Shown here: piece after piece, positions 30,644-39,235 of the stretch
Layout of the letters: every line of letters begins with the position of its first letter
Numbering within the stretch: position 1 is the first letter of the stretch
From: Halobellus salinus
Lineage (GTDB): Archaea > Halobacteriota > Halobacteria > Halobacteriales > Haloferacaceae
NCBI RefSeq assembly: GCF_014646875.1
Contig: NZ_BMOC01000010.1
Coordinates: forward strand, 45,852 to 109,851
DNA: 64,000 bases
Reading direction: 5' to 3'
Translations under genes and position numbers: made by a program
The notes under the pieces: model-generated
Database searches by the model: none
What the model saw: only the letters and a program-made list of their open reading frames with translations
Told to the model about the DNA's origin: nothing

Positions 30644-31165
30644 CTACCGCAGGTCGCCGATCCCGTTCATCGTGTCGGCGAGCGCGTCGCGCTTCGAGAC
30701 CGCCGCGTCGCCGGCGATCGGCGCCGTTGCCTCGCGGCGGACCGCGTCGTCGAGTTCGGGGATCGGGTCGTGGGTCTCGATGTACGCCGCTAGCGCGAAC
30801 TCCGCGTCGGTGGCACCGGTCAACTCCAGCGCCTCGGTCCGGCCGATCCGGCCGTCGAGCCAGTCCCGGAGCACGCGCCGCGCGGTCGGCGACAGCGGCG
30901 TGATGCCGTCGAACCCGGTTCGATGAAGCAGCTTCGCGGCCGTGACCGGCGCCAGCGCCGCGGGCTCGCCGGCGGCCCCTACGCCGGCGCCCGACCGGTA
31001 CGCCTCGATCACCGTCGCCGCCGCGGCGGCCGTACACGGAAGGGCCGCTTCGTGCTCCCGGAGGCGCCGGTCGAGGTCGACAGCCGTGTCGTCGACGGTC
31101 GCGACCCCGCGCTCGATCTGTTCTGTCGTCGACTCGACGCCCGCGGCGATCTCCGACAACCCCAT
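30644..31165 (-). CDS. Conserved haloarchaeal protein of DUF7858 type
   Basis: 173 residues from ATG 31163-31165. It starts MGLSEIAAGVESTTEQ and contains a Thr-rich DTAVDLDRRL segment, a helical core with LSPTARRVLRDWLDGRIGRTEALEL, and ends AVSKRDALADTMNGIGDLR. The mostly helical acidic sequence with no Cys cluster or membrane span fits a soluble, possibly DNA-interacting protein (a HTH-like stretch VTAAKLLHRTG), but I cannot assign a function. An ATTAATTTT element near 31192-31200 on the promoter side suggests its TATA box. It diverges from tfb. Confidence 0.65.
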   Translation of the reverse strand: MGLSEIAAGVESTTEQIERGVATVDDTAVDLDRRLREHEAALPCTAAAAATVIEAYRSGAGVGAAGEPAALAPVTAAKLLHRTGFDGITPLSPTARRVLRDWLDGRIGRTEALELTGATDAEFALAAYIETHDPIPELDDAVRREATAPIAGDAAVSKRDALADTMNGIGDLR

Positions 31166-31324
31166 CGGTGATGTGTGACCGTCCGATGGCACATTAATTT
31201 TCGGATCTGATACTGATTGCCGGGGGAAACATACCGGTGACCGGTAAGTTTGAGAGCCGGTTTCGGGGTCGAAACGGCGGTTTTCACCCGTCTTTAAATA
31301 TTCCATCGCGACCAATTCTCGAAT

Positions 31325-32218
31325 GTGATGAGCGAAGCACCCACTGCCGAGGCGCACACCACGACGAACGCATGTCCCGAGTGTGGAGGTCGCCCCGAAA
31401 GCGGGAGCGGTGAGACTGTCTGCGGCGACTGCGGGCTCGTGCTGTCGTCGGACCACATCGACCACGGCCCGGAGTGGCGCTCGTTCGACGACGACGACAC
31501 CGACCCGAAGCGGACGGGGGCGCCGCTGACGCGCTCCCGGCACGACAAGGGGCTCTCCACGGAGATCGGGCGCTCGACGCGGGTGAAGGGACGAAAGCGG
31601 AAACGGCTCGCCCGGATGCGCCGCCAGCACAATCGCGCGCGGATCGCCACTAAGCGCGACCGCAACCAAGTGTATGCGTTCACCGAGATCCGGCGGCTCA
31701 CGAGTTCTCTCTCCCTGCCGGACCGGATCCGTGACCACGCGTGCTCGCTGTTCGACTCCGCGCAGTCGGAGGATCTGCTCCGCGGCCGGTCGCTGGAGGG
31801 ATTCGCCGCGGCGTGCGTGTACGCTGCCTGCCGGGTCGCGGGCGTCTCCCGGACCGTGGACGAAGTCGCCGACGCCGCGAAGGCGACGCGGGACGAACAG
31901 ACCGCGGCCTACGACGCGATCAACCGCGATCTCGGGCTACCGGTCGGGCCGATCGACCCCGCGGAGTATCTTCCCAGATTCGCCTCGCGGCTTGACCTCA
32001 GCGACGACGTGGAGCGGCGGGCTCGGGAGTACGTCGCGGCGGCGGCCGACCGCGGGATCTCGGCGGGACGGAACCCGGGCGGCGTCGCCGCGGCGTGTCT
32101 GTACACCGCCGGCCGCGACGTCGACAGCGGGGTGACACAACGCGAGGCCGCCGACGTGGCGGACGTGACACCGGTGACGCTGCGGTCGACGTACCAGGCG
32201 TTGCGGAACGAGGAGTGA
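31325..32218 (+). CDS. tfb: Transcription initiation factor TFB
   Basis: 297 residues. It bridges TBP-TATA complexes and RNA polymerase. The N-terminal zinc ribbon is CPECGG…CGDCGLV, then the B-finger/linker region (SRHDKGLSTEIG), and two cyclin folds (about 115-200 and 210-297). The second cyclin repeat ends with VADVTPVTLRSTYQAL, the helix-turn-helix that reads the BRE. It is a full-length paralogue of a family that is usually expanded in haloarchaea. TTTAAATA at 31291-31298 is the likely TATA box. ATG 31328 is an equally plausible start. Confidence 0.96.
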   Translation: MMSEAPTAEAHTTTNACPECGGRPESGSGETVCGDCGLVLSSDHIDHGPEWRSFDDDDTDPKRTGAPLTRSRHDKGLSTEIGRSTRVKGRKRKRLARMRRQHNRARIATKRDRNQVYAFTEIRRLTSSLSLPDRIRDHACSLFDSAQSEDLLRGRSLEGFAAACVYAACRVAGVSRTVDEVADAAKATRDEQTAAYDAINRDLGLPVGPIDPAEYLPRFASRLDLSDDVERRAREYVAAAADRGISAGRNPGGVAAACLYTAGRDVDSGVTQREAADVADVTPVTLRSTYQALRNEE

Positions 32219-32254
32219 CTCTGCCGGGTCGTGTTTTGGTGACCGTTAGCACAC

Positions 32255-32294
32255 GAAAGCCCCCACCGTCGGGCGGGACTGGAAGAGGGCTTCC
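32255..32294 (+). repeat. Copy of the conserved intergenic GAAAGCC…CGGGACTGGAAG motif
   Basis: ACGAAAGCCCCCACCG is followed by CGGGCGGGACTGGAAG and AGGGCTTCC. AAGCCC (32257-32262) can pair with GGGCTT (32287-32292), making a hairpin with the CGGGACTGGAAG in the loop. The copy lies in the 177 nt between tfb and ahcY. Confidence 0.5.
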
Positions 32295-32395
32295 GGGGTC
32301 CTCGTCCCTCCACTCGCTGCCGTTTCTGTCTCCACCAGAACGGTACTCGTCCCGGTGTCGGTAGCGTTTTGCCTCGCCTCCGGCAAGGGATGTGT

Positions 32396-33685
32396 ATGAG
32401 TATGCAGTCGTACCCGCCGATCGGGGAGCAACTCGACGACGTCGAATCCGCCCGCGAGGAGGGCCGCCGCAAGATGGAGTGGGCGCTCCAGCACATGCCC
32501 ATCCTCCGAGAGCTCCGCGAGCAGTTCGCCGAGACCCAGCCGCTGGCGGGCCAGACCCTCGGGATGGCCATGCACGTCGAGGCCAAGACCGCGAACCTCG
32601 TCGAACTGCTGGCGCTCGGCGGCGCGGAGGTCGCGATCACCGGCTGTAACCCCCTCTCGACCCACGACGACGTGAGCGCCGCCTTGGACGCCAACGAGTC
32701 GATCACCTCCTACGCGAAACGCGGCGTCGGCGAGGACGACTACTACGCCGCCATCGAGTCGGTGGTGAGCCACGGGCCGACGATCACCGTCGACGACGGC
32801 ATGGACATGGTGTTCGCCATCCACGAGGACCACCCTGAACTCGTCGACACCATCGTGGGCGGCGCCGAGGAGACGACCACCGGCGTCCACCGGCTGCGGG
32901 CGATGGCGGCCGACGGCGAGTTGAACTACCCGGTGTTCGCCGTCAACGACACGCCGATGAAGCGGCTGTTCGACAACGTCCACGGCACCGGCGAGTCCGC
33001 ACTCGCGACGATCGCGATGACGACCAACCTCTCGTACGCCGGCAAAAACGTCGTCGTCGCGGGGTACGGCGACTGCGGCCGGGGCGTCGCGAAGAAGGCC
33101 GCCGGCCAGAACGCCAACGTCATCGTCGCCGAGGTTGAGCCACGCCGCGCCCTGGAGGCGCACATGGAGGGCTACGACGTGATGCCGATGAACGAGGCCG
33201 CCGCGGTCGGCGACGTGTTCGTCACGACCACGGGCAACCGCGACGTCATCACCCGCGAGGACTTCGAGGCGATGCAGGACGGGGTCCTGCTCGCGAACGC
33301 GGGCCATTTCGACATCGAGATCGACCTCGACGCGCTCTCGGAGCTCGCAGTCGACGAGTACGAGGCGCGCGACGGCGTTCGCGCCTACGAGCTCGCGGAC
33401 GGCCGCCGGCTCAACGTCCTCGCGGAGGGCCGACTCGTCAACCTCGCGTCGCCGATCGCCTTAGGCCACCCCGCGGAGGTCATGGACCAGTCGTTCGGGA
33501 TCCAGGCGGTCTGCGTGCGCGAACTCGTCGAACACGGCGACGAGTACGCGGCCGGCGTCCACGACGTCCCCGACGACCTCGACCGGGAGGTCGCAGAGAT
33601 CAAACTCGACGCCGAGGGTGTCGAGATCGACTCGCTGACCGACACGCAGGCGGAGTACATGGACAGCTGGAGCCACGGGACGTAG
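32396..33685 (+). CDS. ahcY: S-adenosylhomocysteine hydrolase
   Basis: 429 residues. It splits S-adenosylhomocysteine into adenosine and homocysteine, keeping methylation reactions going. LGMAMHVEAKTANLVELL, NPLSTHDDV, NDTPMKRLFDNVHGTGES and the NAD-binding VVVAGYGDCGRGVAKKAAG identify it, and the C-terminus HPAEVMDQSFGIQA is conserved. Three ATGs cluster at 32390, 32396 and 32402; 32396 is chosen as the most usual beginning (MSMQSYPPIGEQL). It stands alone. Confidence 0.97.
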   Translation: MSMQSYPPIGEQLDDVESAREEGRRKMEWALQHMPILRELREQFAETQPLAGQTLGMAMHVEAKTANLVELLALGGAEVAITGCNPLSTHDDVSAALDANESITSYAKRGVGEDDYYAAIESVVSHGPTITVDDGMDMVFAIHEDHPELVDTIVGGAEETTTGVHRLRAMAADGELNYPVFAVNDTPMKRLFDNVHGTGESALATIAMTTNLSYAGKNVVVAGYGDCGRGVAKKAAGQNANVIVAEVEPRRALEAHMEGYDVMPMNEAAAVGDVFVTTTGNRDVITREDFEAMQDGVLLANAGHFDIEIDLDALSELAVDEYEARDGVRAYELADGRRLNVLAEGRLVNLASPIALGHPAEVMDQSFGIQAVCVRELVEHGDEYAAGVHDVPDDLDREVAEIKLDAEGVEIDSLTDTQAEYMDSWSHGT

Positions 33686-33781
33686 AGCGGGTCAGGTCGG
33701 ACCAGCGCCGACAGACCAGTTCTGGACGCAGGCGGCGGCCGTGTTTCGGCGAGCGGTTGCCGGCCGAAGGAGTATCCGCGG

Positions 33782-33992
33782 GCGGGAGTCCCGCGAGCCG
33801 GGCGGGACCTGCGGTCCCGCTGGAAGCCGGCGCTACGCGCCGGCGATGGAACGAGCGGGACATCGATGGACGGGGAGCGTCCATCGGGACTGGAAGGGGC
33901 CGCTGGCTCGACAGGCGAGGCGACATAAGGACCGCAGGAGCGAACGTAGTGAGCGACGAGGACCGCAGCGAGTCGCAGCCGTCGAGCCAGCG
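33782..33992 (+). ncRNA. Highly structured intergenic element, possible non-coding RNA or mobile repeat
   Basis: Four tight hairpins follow each other: 33782-33794 (GCGGGA-G-TCCCGC), 33802-33820 (GCGGGACC-TGC-GGTCCCGC), 33826-33844 (GCCGGCGC-TAC-GCGCCGGC) and 33865-33885 (GATGGACG-5 nt-CGTCCATC). The shared motif CGGGACTGGAAGGGGC (33885-33900) comes next, then CGCTGGCTCGAC (33901-33912), which pairs exactly with 33981-33992. The region lies between the convergent ahcY and GtrA genes and has no credible reading frame. It may be a structured RNA or a repeat family; orientation is assumed from the motif. Confidence 0.45.
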
Positions 33993-34057
33993 GGGGCTTC
34001 CGAGGTCGCATCTGCACCGTTCTTACCCGCTATATTCGGAATTCCACTGTTTCCGTC

Positions 34058-34570
34058 CTACTGTCCCCACGTCCACTTCGCGTCGAGGACGTACCGGTAG
34101 AGCCCACTCACGACGATCGCGACGGCGTTCGCCACCAACGGCTCGATCGGGCCGATGGCCGCCGCCAACGGCTCGAGCGCCCCCAACTCCACCGCCGGCC
34201 CGACCGTTTTGGCGCCCGCCGCCAACGAGTGGAGCGCTCCGGACTCCACCAGCGCGTAGAGGATCCCGAGTTGGATCGGGATCGCGGTGCCGCGGACCAC
34301 GTTCGTCTTGAGCAGCCCCGCGAGGTACTCGACGGTGCCGGTGTTTTTGCTCACCTGGAACGTCCAGGCGTTGTTGAGAACGTACGAGAGGACGATCGTG
34401 ATCTCGATGGCGACGAGCGCCGCGAGGAGGTAGAACAGCCCCGCAACGTTGATGAAAAACCACAGTAACACCTGCTGGATCCCCGCAGTGACCGCGCCGA
34501 CGATGACGAACCGCCGGAGCTGGAGCGCCAGCGGTCCCGAGTGGAGGTTTCGCAGGAAGCGTCGAACCAT
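34058..34570 (-). CDS. GtrA-family membrane protein
   Basis: 170 residues with four predicted membrane helices. QLRRFVIVGAVTAGIQQVLLW, IEITIVLSYVLNNAWTFQVS and SGLYRYVLDAKWTW are GtrA signatures. GtrA proteins are thought to help move polyisoprenoid-linked sugars across the membrane for surface glycan synthesis. It follows the sulfatase gene with no gap (stop and start adjacent), so the two are an operon, suggesting a surface-glycan role. Confidence 0.9.
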   Translation of the reverse strand: MVRRFLRNLHSGPLALQLRRFVIVGAVTAGIQQVLLWFFINVAGLFYLLAALVAIEITIVLSYVLNNAWTFQVSKNTGTVEYLAGLLKTNVVRGTAIPIQLGILYALVESGALHSLAAGAKTVGPAVELGALEPLAAAIGPIEPLVANAVAIVVSGLYRYVLDAKWTWGQ

Positions 34571-36004
34571 CTACCGGTAGCCGAGCGCCTCCAGGCGGGC
34601 ACTGAGGTCGTCGTCGACCTCGGGGGAGGGGTCCGCTCCCGACACGCCCGCTTGGAGCAACTCCGCGTGGGCGTCGACGACCGGTCGGTACCGCTCAACG
34701 ACGCGTTCAGCCTCCCTGTCGGGGTCGATCAAGTGGTCGGCGGTCTGGCCCGGGTCGGTCGGTCGGTGGTACAGCTCCTGGCGACCAGTTTCAGTATTCC
34801 GGATGTAGGTCCAGTCGCGGTCGCGGACGCTCACGAGCAGGTTGCCGTCGTCGAGCGACCGGGGGATCGGCTGGGTGGTGACCTCCTCGCCGCGGACCGC
34901 AACCGAGACAACGGGTTCGTCGACGGGCGCGTCGCCATCGACGACGACGGGAGCGAGCGACGCCCCCTGCCACGCCTCGGGCGCGTCAGCGCCCACGAGC
35001 GCCGTCACCGTCGGGGGGATCGCGTCCAGCCCGACCTGGCCGTCGACCCGGTCGCCGTCGACGCCCGGAACGTCGACGATCAGCGGGACCTGGATCAGTT
35101 CGTCGTAGAGCTTGGGGTAGTGTGAGAGGTGGCCGTGGTCCTGGAACTCCTCGCCGTGGTCGCCCGCGAGGATGACCGCGGTCTCGTCGTCGAGACCGTT
35201 GGCTGCGAGGGCGTCAAGCACCCGGCCGATGCTGTCGTCGACCTGGCGGGTGGCGGCCTGATACAGCGTCCGGAGCTCCCGGAGGGTGCGGTCGTCGACC
35301 TCCCACCCCAGCCCGGTCCGGGTGTGGGCGTGGAGCATCCGGTGGGTGCCCAAGAAACCGTCGGAGACCTCTCGGATGTACCGCGGGGCCGGGACGTACG
35401 GGGTGTGGGTGTCCATGTAATGAACCCACAGGAAAAACGGCTCCTCGGCGCCATCGAGGAAGTCGGTGGCGGCGTTCTCGACGTCGAACATGCGGGAGGT
35501 GTCGAGGAACGGACGGTCGTCGGTGTCGCCCGCGAACCGCGAGCGGATCCGCCGAAGCGGCGAGGCCGCAAGTTGGAGCCACGCCTCGACCGTCGGGTGG
35601 GTGGCGAGATACCGGGTGTAGATGCTCGACCCGATGCTGGCGACGAACGGCTCGAACTCGCCGAACCCCTCGTCGTACCCCCAATGAGAGGTGAGAAATC
35701 CGTTTGCGGCGTTGAACCCCGCGGTGGCGACGCCGTTGTTGGAGAGCGCTCCGGCGAGCGTTGGGGAGTCCTCCACGCCGATCTCACCGTTGTCTGCGAA
35801 CGCCGGGCGTGAGGCGAGGATCGATGGAAACGAGAACGGCGTCCAGTTGCCGGTGGCAAAGGCGCGCTCGAAGACGGTGCCGTCGGCCGCGAGGTCGTCC
35901 ATCACCGGAGTGTGTCGGTCGCCGTCGTACGCGCCGATCGCGTCGGCTCTGAGCGAGTCGACCGTCACGAGGACCACGTTCGAGACCGGTGTGTCTGTTT
36001 CCAT
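34571..36004 (-). CDS. Sulfatase / alkaline-phosphatase-superfamily hydrolase
   Basis: 477 residues. VVLVTVDSLRADAIGAYDG is the metal-binding start (two Asp), DTHTPYVPAPRY and AVILAGDHGEEFQDHGHLSHYPKLYDELIQVPLIVDVPG are conserved metal and core motifs. The formylglycine consensus C/S-x-P-x-R is not clear: the region reads NWTPFSFPSILASRP, with SFPSI and no arginine at the expected place, so sulfatase activity is not assured and a phosphohydrolase or transferase is possible. It is the first gene of a unit with GtrA. An ATATATT stretch near 36079-36085 is in the upstream region. Confidence 0.85.
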   Translation of the reverse strand: METDTPVSNVVLVTVDSLRADAIGAYDGDRHTPVMDDLAADGTVFERAFATGNWTPFSFPSILASRPAFADNGEIGVEDSPTLAGALSNNGVATAGFNAANGFLTSHWGYDEGFGEFEPFVASIGSSIYTRYLATHPTVEAWLQLAASPLRRIRSRFAGDTDDRPFLDTSRMFDVENAATDFLDGAEEPFFLWVHYMDTHTPYVPAPRYIREVSDGFLGTHRMLHAHTRTGLGWEVDDRTLRELRTLYQAATRQVDDSIGRVLDALAANGLDDETAVILAGDHGEEFQDHGHLSHYPKLYDELIQVPLIVDVPGVDGDRVDGQVGLDAIPPTVTALVGADAPEAWQGASLAPVVVDGDAPVDEPVVSVAVRGEEVTTQPIPRSLDDGNLLVSVRDRDWTYIRNTETGRQELYHRPTDPGQTADHLIDPDREAERVVERYRPVVDAHAELLQAGVSGADPSPEVDDDLSARLEALGYR

Positions 36005-36435
36005 GAGTGAACTACCGGGTGCCGGCCTCGGTCCGTCGGGCCGACGTACCGCGTTACCCTTTATGGGTCACCTATCACGTATATATTTCTTGGATTGCCG
36101 CTACCACCACGCATCGGCCCACAGAGGTTCCGATGCCCACGTATCAGTTCAGCCACCGCCGTCCAAGCGCGAACATCCCGCCGAGCGTCGCTCCTCACGG
36201 GACGTGGCCGAGGAGTCCGACCACGGGGAAGTTCGGGATCGGCGTGGTGACCCCGAGGACACGCAGCCGCATCGAGTAACGAACCCCGCCGCGACCACTC
36301 GGATGCCGGTACCGCACGCCGTGCCGACCTCCGCCGTCGGGAGGAGGCGCGACCGGTTTCTGTGTCAGTAGCCGACCCGCATATCCGCCGCACGGCTCCG
36401 GCCGATTTATATTCGGCCGGCGAGTGGCCCACGGT
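36005..36435. promoter_or_regulatory. Divergent intergenic region between sulfatase and hjc
   Basis: About 430 nt. AT-rich ACGTATATATTTC near 36076-36088 may serve the sulfatase transcript. TTTATATT at 36406-36413 lies about 27 nt before the hjc ATG and is its probable TATA box. A minus-strand ORF of 25 codons (36195-36272, MRLRVLGVTTPIPNF…) is hydrophobic and might be a small membrane peptide, but I have no support beyond composition. Confidence 0.4.
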
Positions 36436-36939
36436 ATGTCCTCGAATCGGAAGGGCGACCGCCGGGAGCGGGAGCTCGTCAACCGACTCGACGAAGCGGG
36501 GTTCGCGGTGATGCGCGCGCCCGCCTCGGGGTCGGCGACCGACCGCGAACTCCCGGACGTGCTCGCTGGCGACAGCGAGACGTTCTACGCCATCGAGGCC
36601 AAATCCAGCGCCGGCCGTCCCATCTACCTCTCCGGCGAGGAGGTTGAAGCGCTGATCTACTTCGCGCGGAACTTCGGCGCGAAGGCCCGGGTTGCCGTCA
36701 GGTTCGACCGCGAGGCGTGGTATTTTTTCCACCCCGGCGACCTCCACACCACCGACGGCGGCAACTACCGGGTCAAAAAGGAGACTGCCCTCGCGGAGGG
36801 CGAAGGCTTCGAGTCGTTCGTCGGCGGCCCCGCGCAGGCGCGGTTGACCGACATCGGTGACGACACCGACGTCAGCGACGGCGACGGGACGACCGGCAGT
36901 GACACCCGGACGGGCGGCGACGCGGACAACGGGTCGTGA
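36436..36939 (+). CDS. hjc: Holliday junction resolvase Hjc
   Basis: 167 residues. The nuclease core has [35 protein letters not shown] (catalytic Asp), AIEAKSS (E-x-K) and an [29 protein letters not shown] segment, all hallmarks of archaeal Hjc. It resolves four-way DNA junctions. The last about 35 residues are an acidic Asp/Gly/Thr-rich tail. It is followed 34 nt later by the DNA methyltransferase gene. Confidence 0.95.
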   Translation: MSSNRKGDRRERELVNRLDEAGFAVMRAPASGSATDRELPDVLAGDSETFYAIEAKSSAGRPIYLSGEEVEALIYFARNFGAKARVAVRFDREAWYFFHPGDLHTTDGGNYRVKKETALAEGEGFESFVGGPAQARLTDIGDDTDVSDGDGTTGSDTRTGGDADNGS

Positions 36940-36973
36940 TGGCGGAGCGCCGACGCACCACGAGGAGTCGGAG

Positions 36974-39205
36974 ATGACGGGCCAAACACCGATAGTCGAC
37001 GTGCTGGGCGGACGTGGCCGGCTGTACGGGCGGTATGCGTCGAACGCGGTTGCGGCGCTTTCGACTACCGGGGCGCTCCGGGATGCACACGCCGAGTGGG
37101 AGCGGTTCTTCGTCACCAGTCACGGCGACATCTTCGATGAGATCGGCGTCGAGAACCCCCGTGAGACCCTGTTCGTCGACACTCTCTACTACGATCTCGT
37201 TGTCGACCGGCTCATCGAGTCCGTGGAACGGCGGTTCGGGGTGCGTGTCCGCAACCGGGAGGCGAGCGACAACACCGACGCGCTCCCGTTCGAGTTCCGG
37301 TCCCTGCAGGAGTCCGTCACCGGCACCGATTCCATCGGGCGGAGTATCGACGAACTCCTCCGGAGGGTCGAGCCGGCGAACGCGGGGACGGGACTCCCCC
37401 GGGAACTCTACGAGAGCATCGCCGCACACGGGCGGCGCCTTCGGCTCGGGGAGTATTACACGCCGGTGGGCGTATCGGAACTGGCGGTGGGTGAACTCGA
37501 CGTCGACGACTTCGAGTCGGAGACGTTTCTCGACCCGGCGTGTGGGTCGGGCGTGTTCCTCGCGGCGTGCATCGACGCAAAGCGGGACGCGCTCGAGGGC
37601 GAACTTCCGCCGGAGGTGGTGGTGGACAGCATCACGAACACGGTGTACGGGATCGACCTGAACCCGGTGGCGGTCAAGAGCGCGAAGCTCACATACCTCC
37701 TGGCGCTTCTCCCGCTGCTCGGGGCGGGCGGGGTCGACCGGCTGGAGCTTCCGGTGTTCCTGACCGACGCCCTCGGGGTGACGAGAGACGACGAGATCCG
37801 GTTCGGCGGCGACGAACTCGACCTGACTGTCGACCACGTGGTCGGGAATCCGCCGTGGATCACGTGGGGAAACCTCTCCGAGCGGGTGCGGGACGCGTGG
37901 CGTGAGACGTACGTGACGCAGTTGGAGTTGGTTCCGCACCACGGCGTCGAGACGCGGTTGGGACACGCAAACGACGACATCTCGGTGCCGTTCGTCTGGG
38001 TCTGTATTCACCGCTACCTCGACGACCGCGGCGACGCGAGTTTCGTCCTGAAGCGGGATATCACGAAGGGGCCGGCCGGCCGTCTGTTCCGCGCACAGCG
38101 GGTGCGTTCCCGCCCGGTCGCGGTGCGGCGTATCCACGACTTCAACCGCCTGCGCCCGTTCGGTGCCGACGTGGCGGTACACTCCGCCATCTACACGTTG
38201 GACGCCGACACCGACGCCGAGTTTCCGATCCCGACCGACTCGTGGACGAGGGCGACCGAGGACCCGGAGTTCTCGAGTATCGAGGCGATGCGGGACACCC
38301 TGGAACGCGACCGGACCGGATTGGTTCCAGTAGACGGCGACGACCCGCCGTCGTCGTGGGTGCGGGAGGACGCCGAGAACCGCGCGCTCGGTGCGTGCGA
38401 ACACGACATCCGCCACGGGGTGAAAGACGACGCACAGGAGGTGTACAGTATCGACCGCACCCAACTAGCCGAACTGGAACACGACCACGTCTACCCGTAT
38501 ATCAACTCACGACACGTGGTGAAATACGGGCTGTTCGGCCACGACCTCCACCTCGTACCGATGCGGAAGGTCAACCGAGACAACGAAGCCGAGTTGGCGC
38601 GGGACTGCCCGAAGACCCACGAGTATCTGCGGTCGAACAAGCAGGCGCTCGACGGGCGGTCGTCGGCGTGGCTGGAGGAGGGACCCTTCTACAACGTGTT
38701 CGGACTCGGTGCGTACACGTGGTCGGACTACAAGGTGGTGTGGTGTCGGCTCGGGTTCAAGCCACACTTTGCAGTCGTCAGCACCGTCGACGACGAGGAT
38801 CTGGGGGAGACCACAGTGGTTCCCGGTGACCACTTCATGTTCATCCCGACCGACGACGCGTACGAGGCCCACTTCCTTACCGCACTGCTCAACTCCTCGG
38901 TCTACCAGAAGTCGATCGAGGGGATGGCGTCGGACGGCAAAGCGAGCCTCTCGAAGGCCCTCATCAGTAGATTGGCGCTACCGGAGTACAGAGAGACCGA
39001 AGCAACCAGGCGACTGGCTGACCTCTCGATGGAGGCACACGAGATCGTGCCCCAGCACACCGACGTGAGCAAACGGGCGTACAACAAAACGAACATCGAA
39101 GAGTTGGAACTCGTCCAAGCGGAGATCGATGGGATCGTCGAAGCGATGCTGTCCGAGGGGTCGGTGGGTCACGGTGCCGGGCGGAGTCCCCAGGGTCCGG
39201 AGTGA
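36974..39205 (+). CDS. Orphan N6-adenine DNA methyltransferase (type II/IIG-like, no nuclease seen)
   Basis: 743 residues from ATG 36974. Helical N-terminus (1-170), then SAM-binding motif I FLDPACGSGVF (Asp 187) and catalytic motif IV GNPPW (Asn 292), an NPPY/W-class amino-methyltransferase. The C-terminal half (about 400-720) resembles target-recognition regions of TaqI/type IIG enzymes (VYPYINSRHVVKYGLFGH; VVPGDHFMFIPTDDAYEAHFLTALLNSSVYQKSIEG). No PD-(D/E)xK nuclease motif and no restriction or BREX partner genes are nearby. It is therefore likely a solitary epigenetic methylase or a remnant of a defence system. Confidence 0.85.
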   Translation: MTGQTPIVDVLGGRGRLYGRYASNAVAALSTTGALRDAHAEWERFFVTSHGDIFDEIGVENPRETLFVDTLYYDLVVDRLIESVERRFGVRVRNREASDNTDALPFEFRSLQESVTGTDSIGRSIDELLRRVEPANAGTGLPRELYESIAAHGRRLRLGEYYTPVGVSELAVGELDVDDFESETFLDPACGSGVFLAACIDAKRDALEGELPPEVVVDSITNTVYGIDLNPVAVKSAKLTYLLALLPLLGAGGVDRLELPVFLTDALGVTRDDEIRFGGDELDLTVDHVVGNPPWITWGNLSERVRDAWRETYVTQLELVPHHGVETRLGHANDDISVPFVWVCIHRYLDDRGDASFVLKRDITKGPAGRLFRAQRVRSRPVAVRRIHDFNRLRPFGADVAVHSAIYTLDADTDAEFPIPTDSWTRATEDPEFSSIEAMRDTLERDRTGLVPVDGDDPPSSWVREDAENRALGACEHDIRHGVKDDAQEVYSIDRTQLAELEHDHVYPYINSRHVVKYGLFGHDLHLVPMRKVNRDNEAELARDCPKTHEYLRSNKQALDGRSSAWLEEGPFYNVFGLGAYTWSDYKVVWCRLGFKPHFAVVSTVDDEDLGETTVVPGDHFMFIPTDDAYEAHFLTALLNSSVYQKSIEGMASDGKASLSKALISRLALPEYRETEATRRLADLSMEAHEIVPQHTDVSKRAYNKTNIEELELVQAEIDGIVEAMLSEGSVGHGAGRSPQGPE

Positions 39206-39235
39206 CGGCACCTCCGGGGCGTCTCCGGGTCGAAA

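Noticed and set aside
34058..36004. A full polysaccharide or N-glycosylation gene cluster
   Set aside because: Only GtrA and the sulfatase-like gene are present; no glycosyltransferases or oligosaccharyltransferase in the window.
36974..39205. BREX PglX or complete restriction-modification system
   Set aside because: Shorter than PglX, and no PglZ, Brx or nuclease genes are adjacent.
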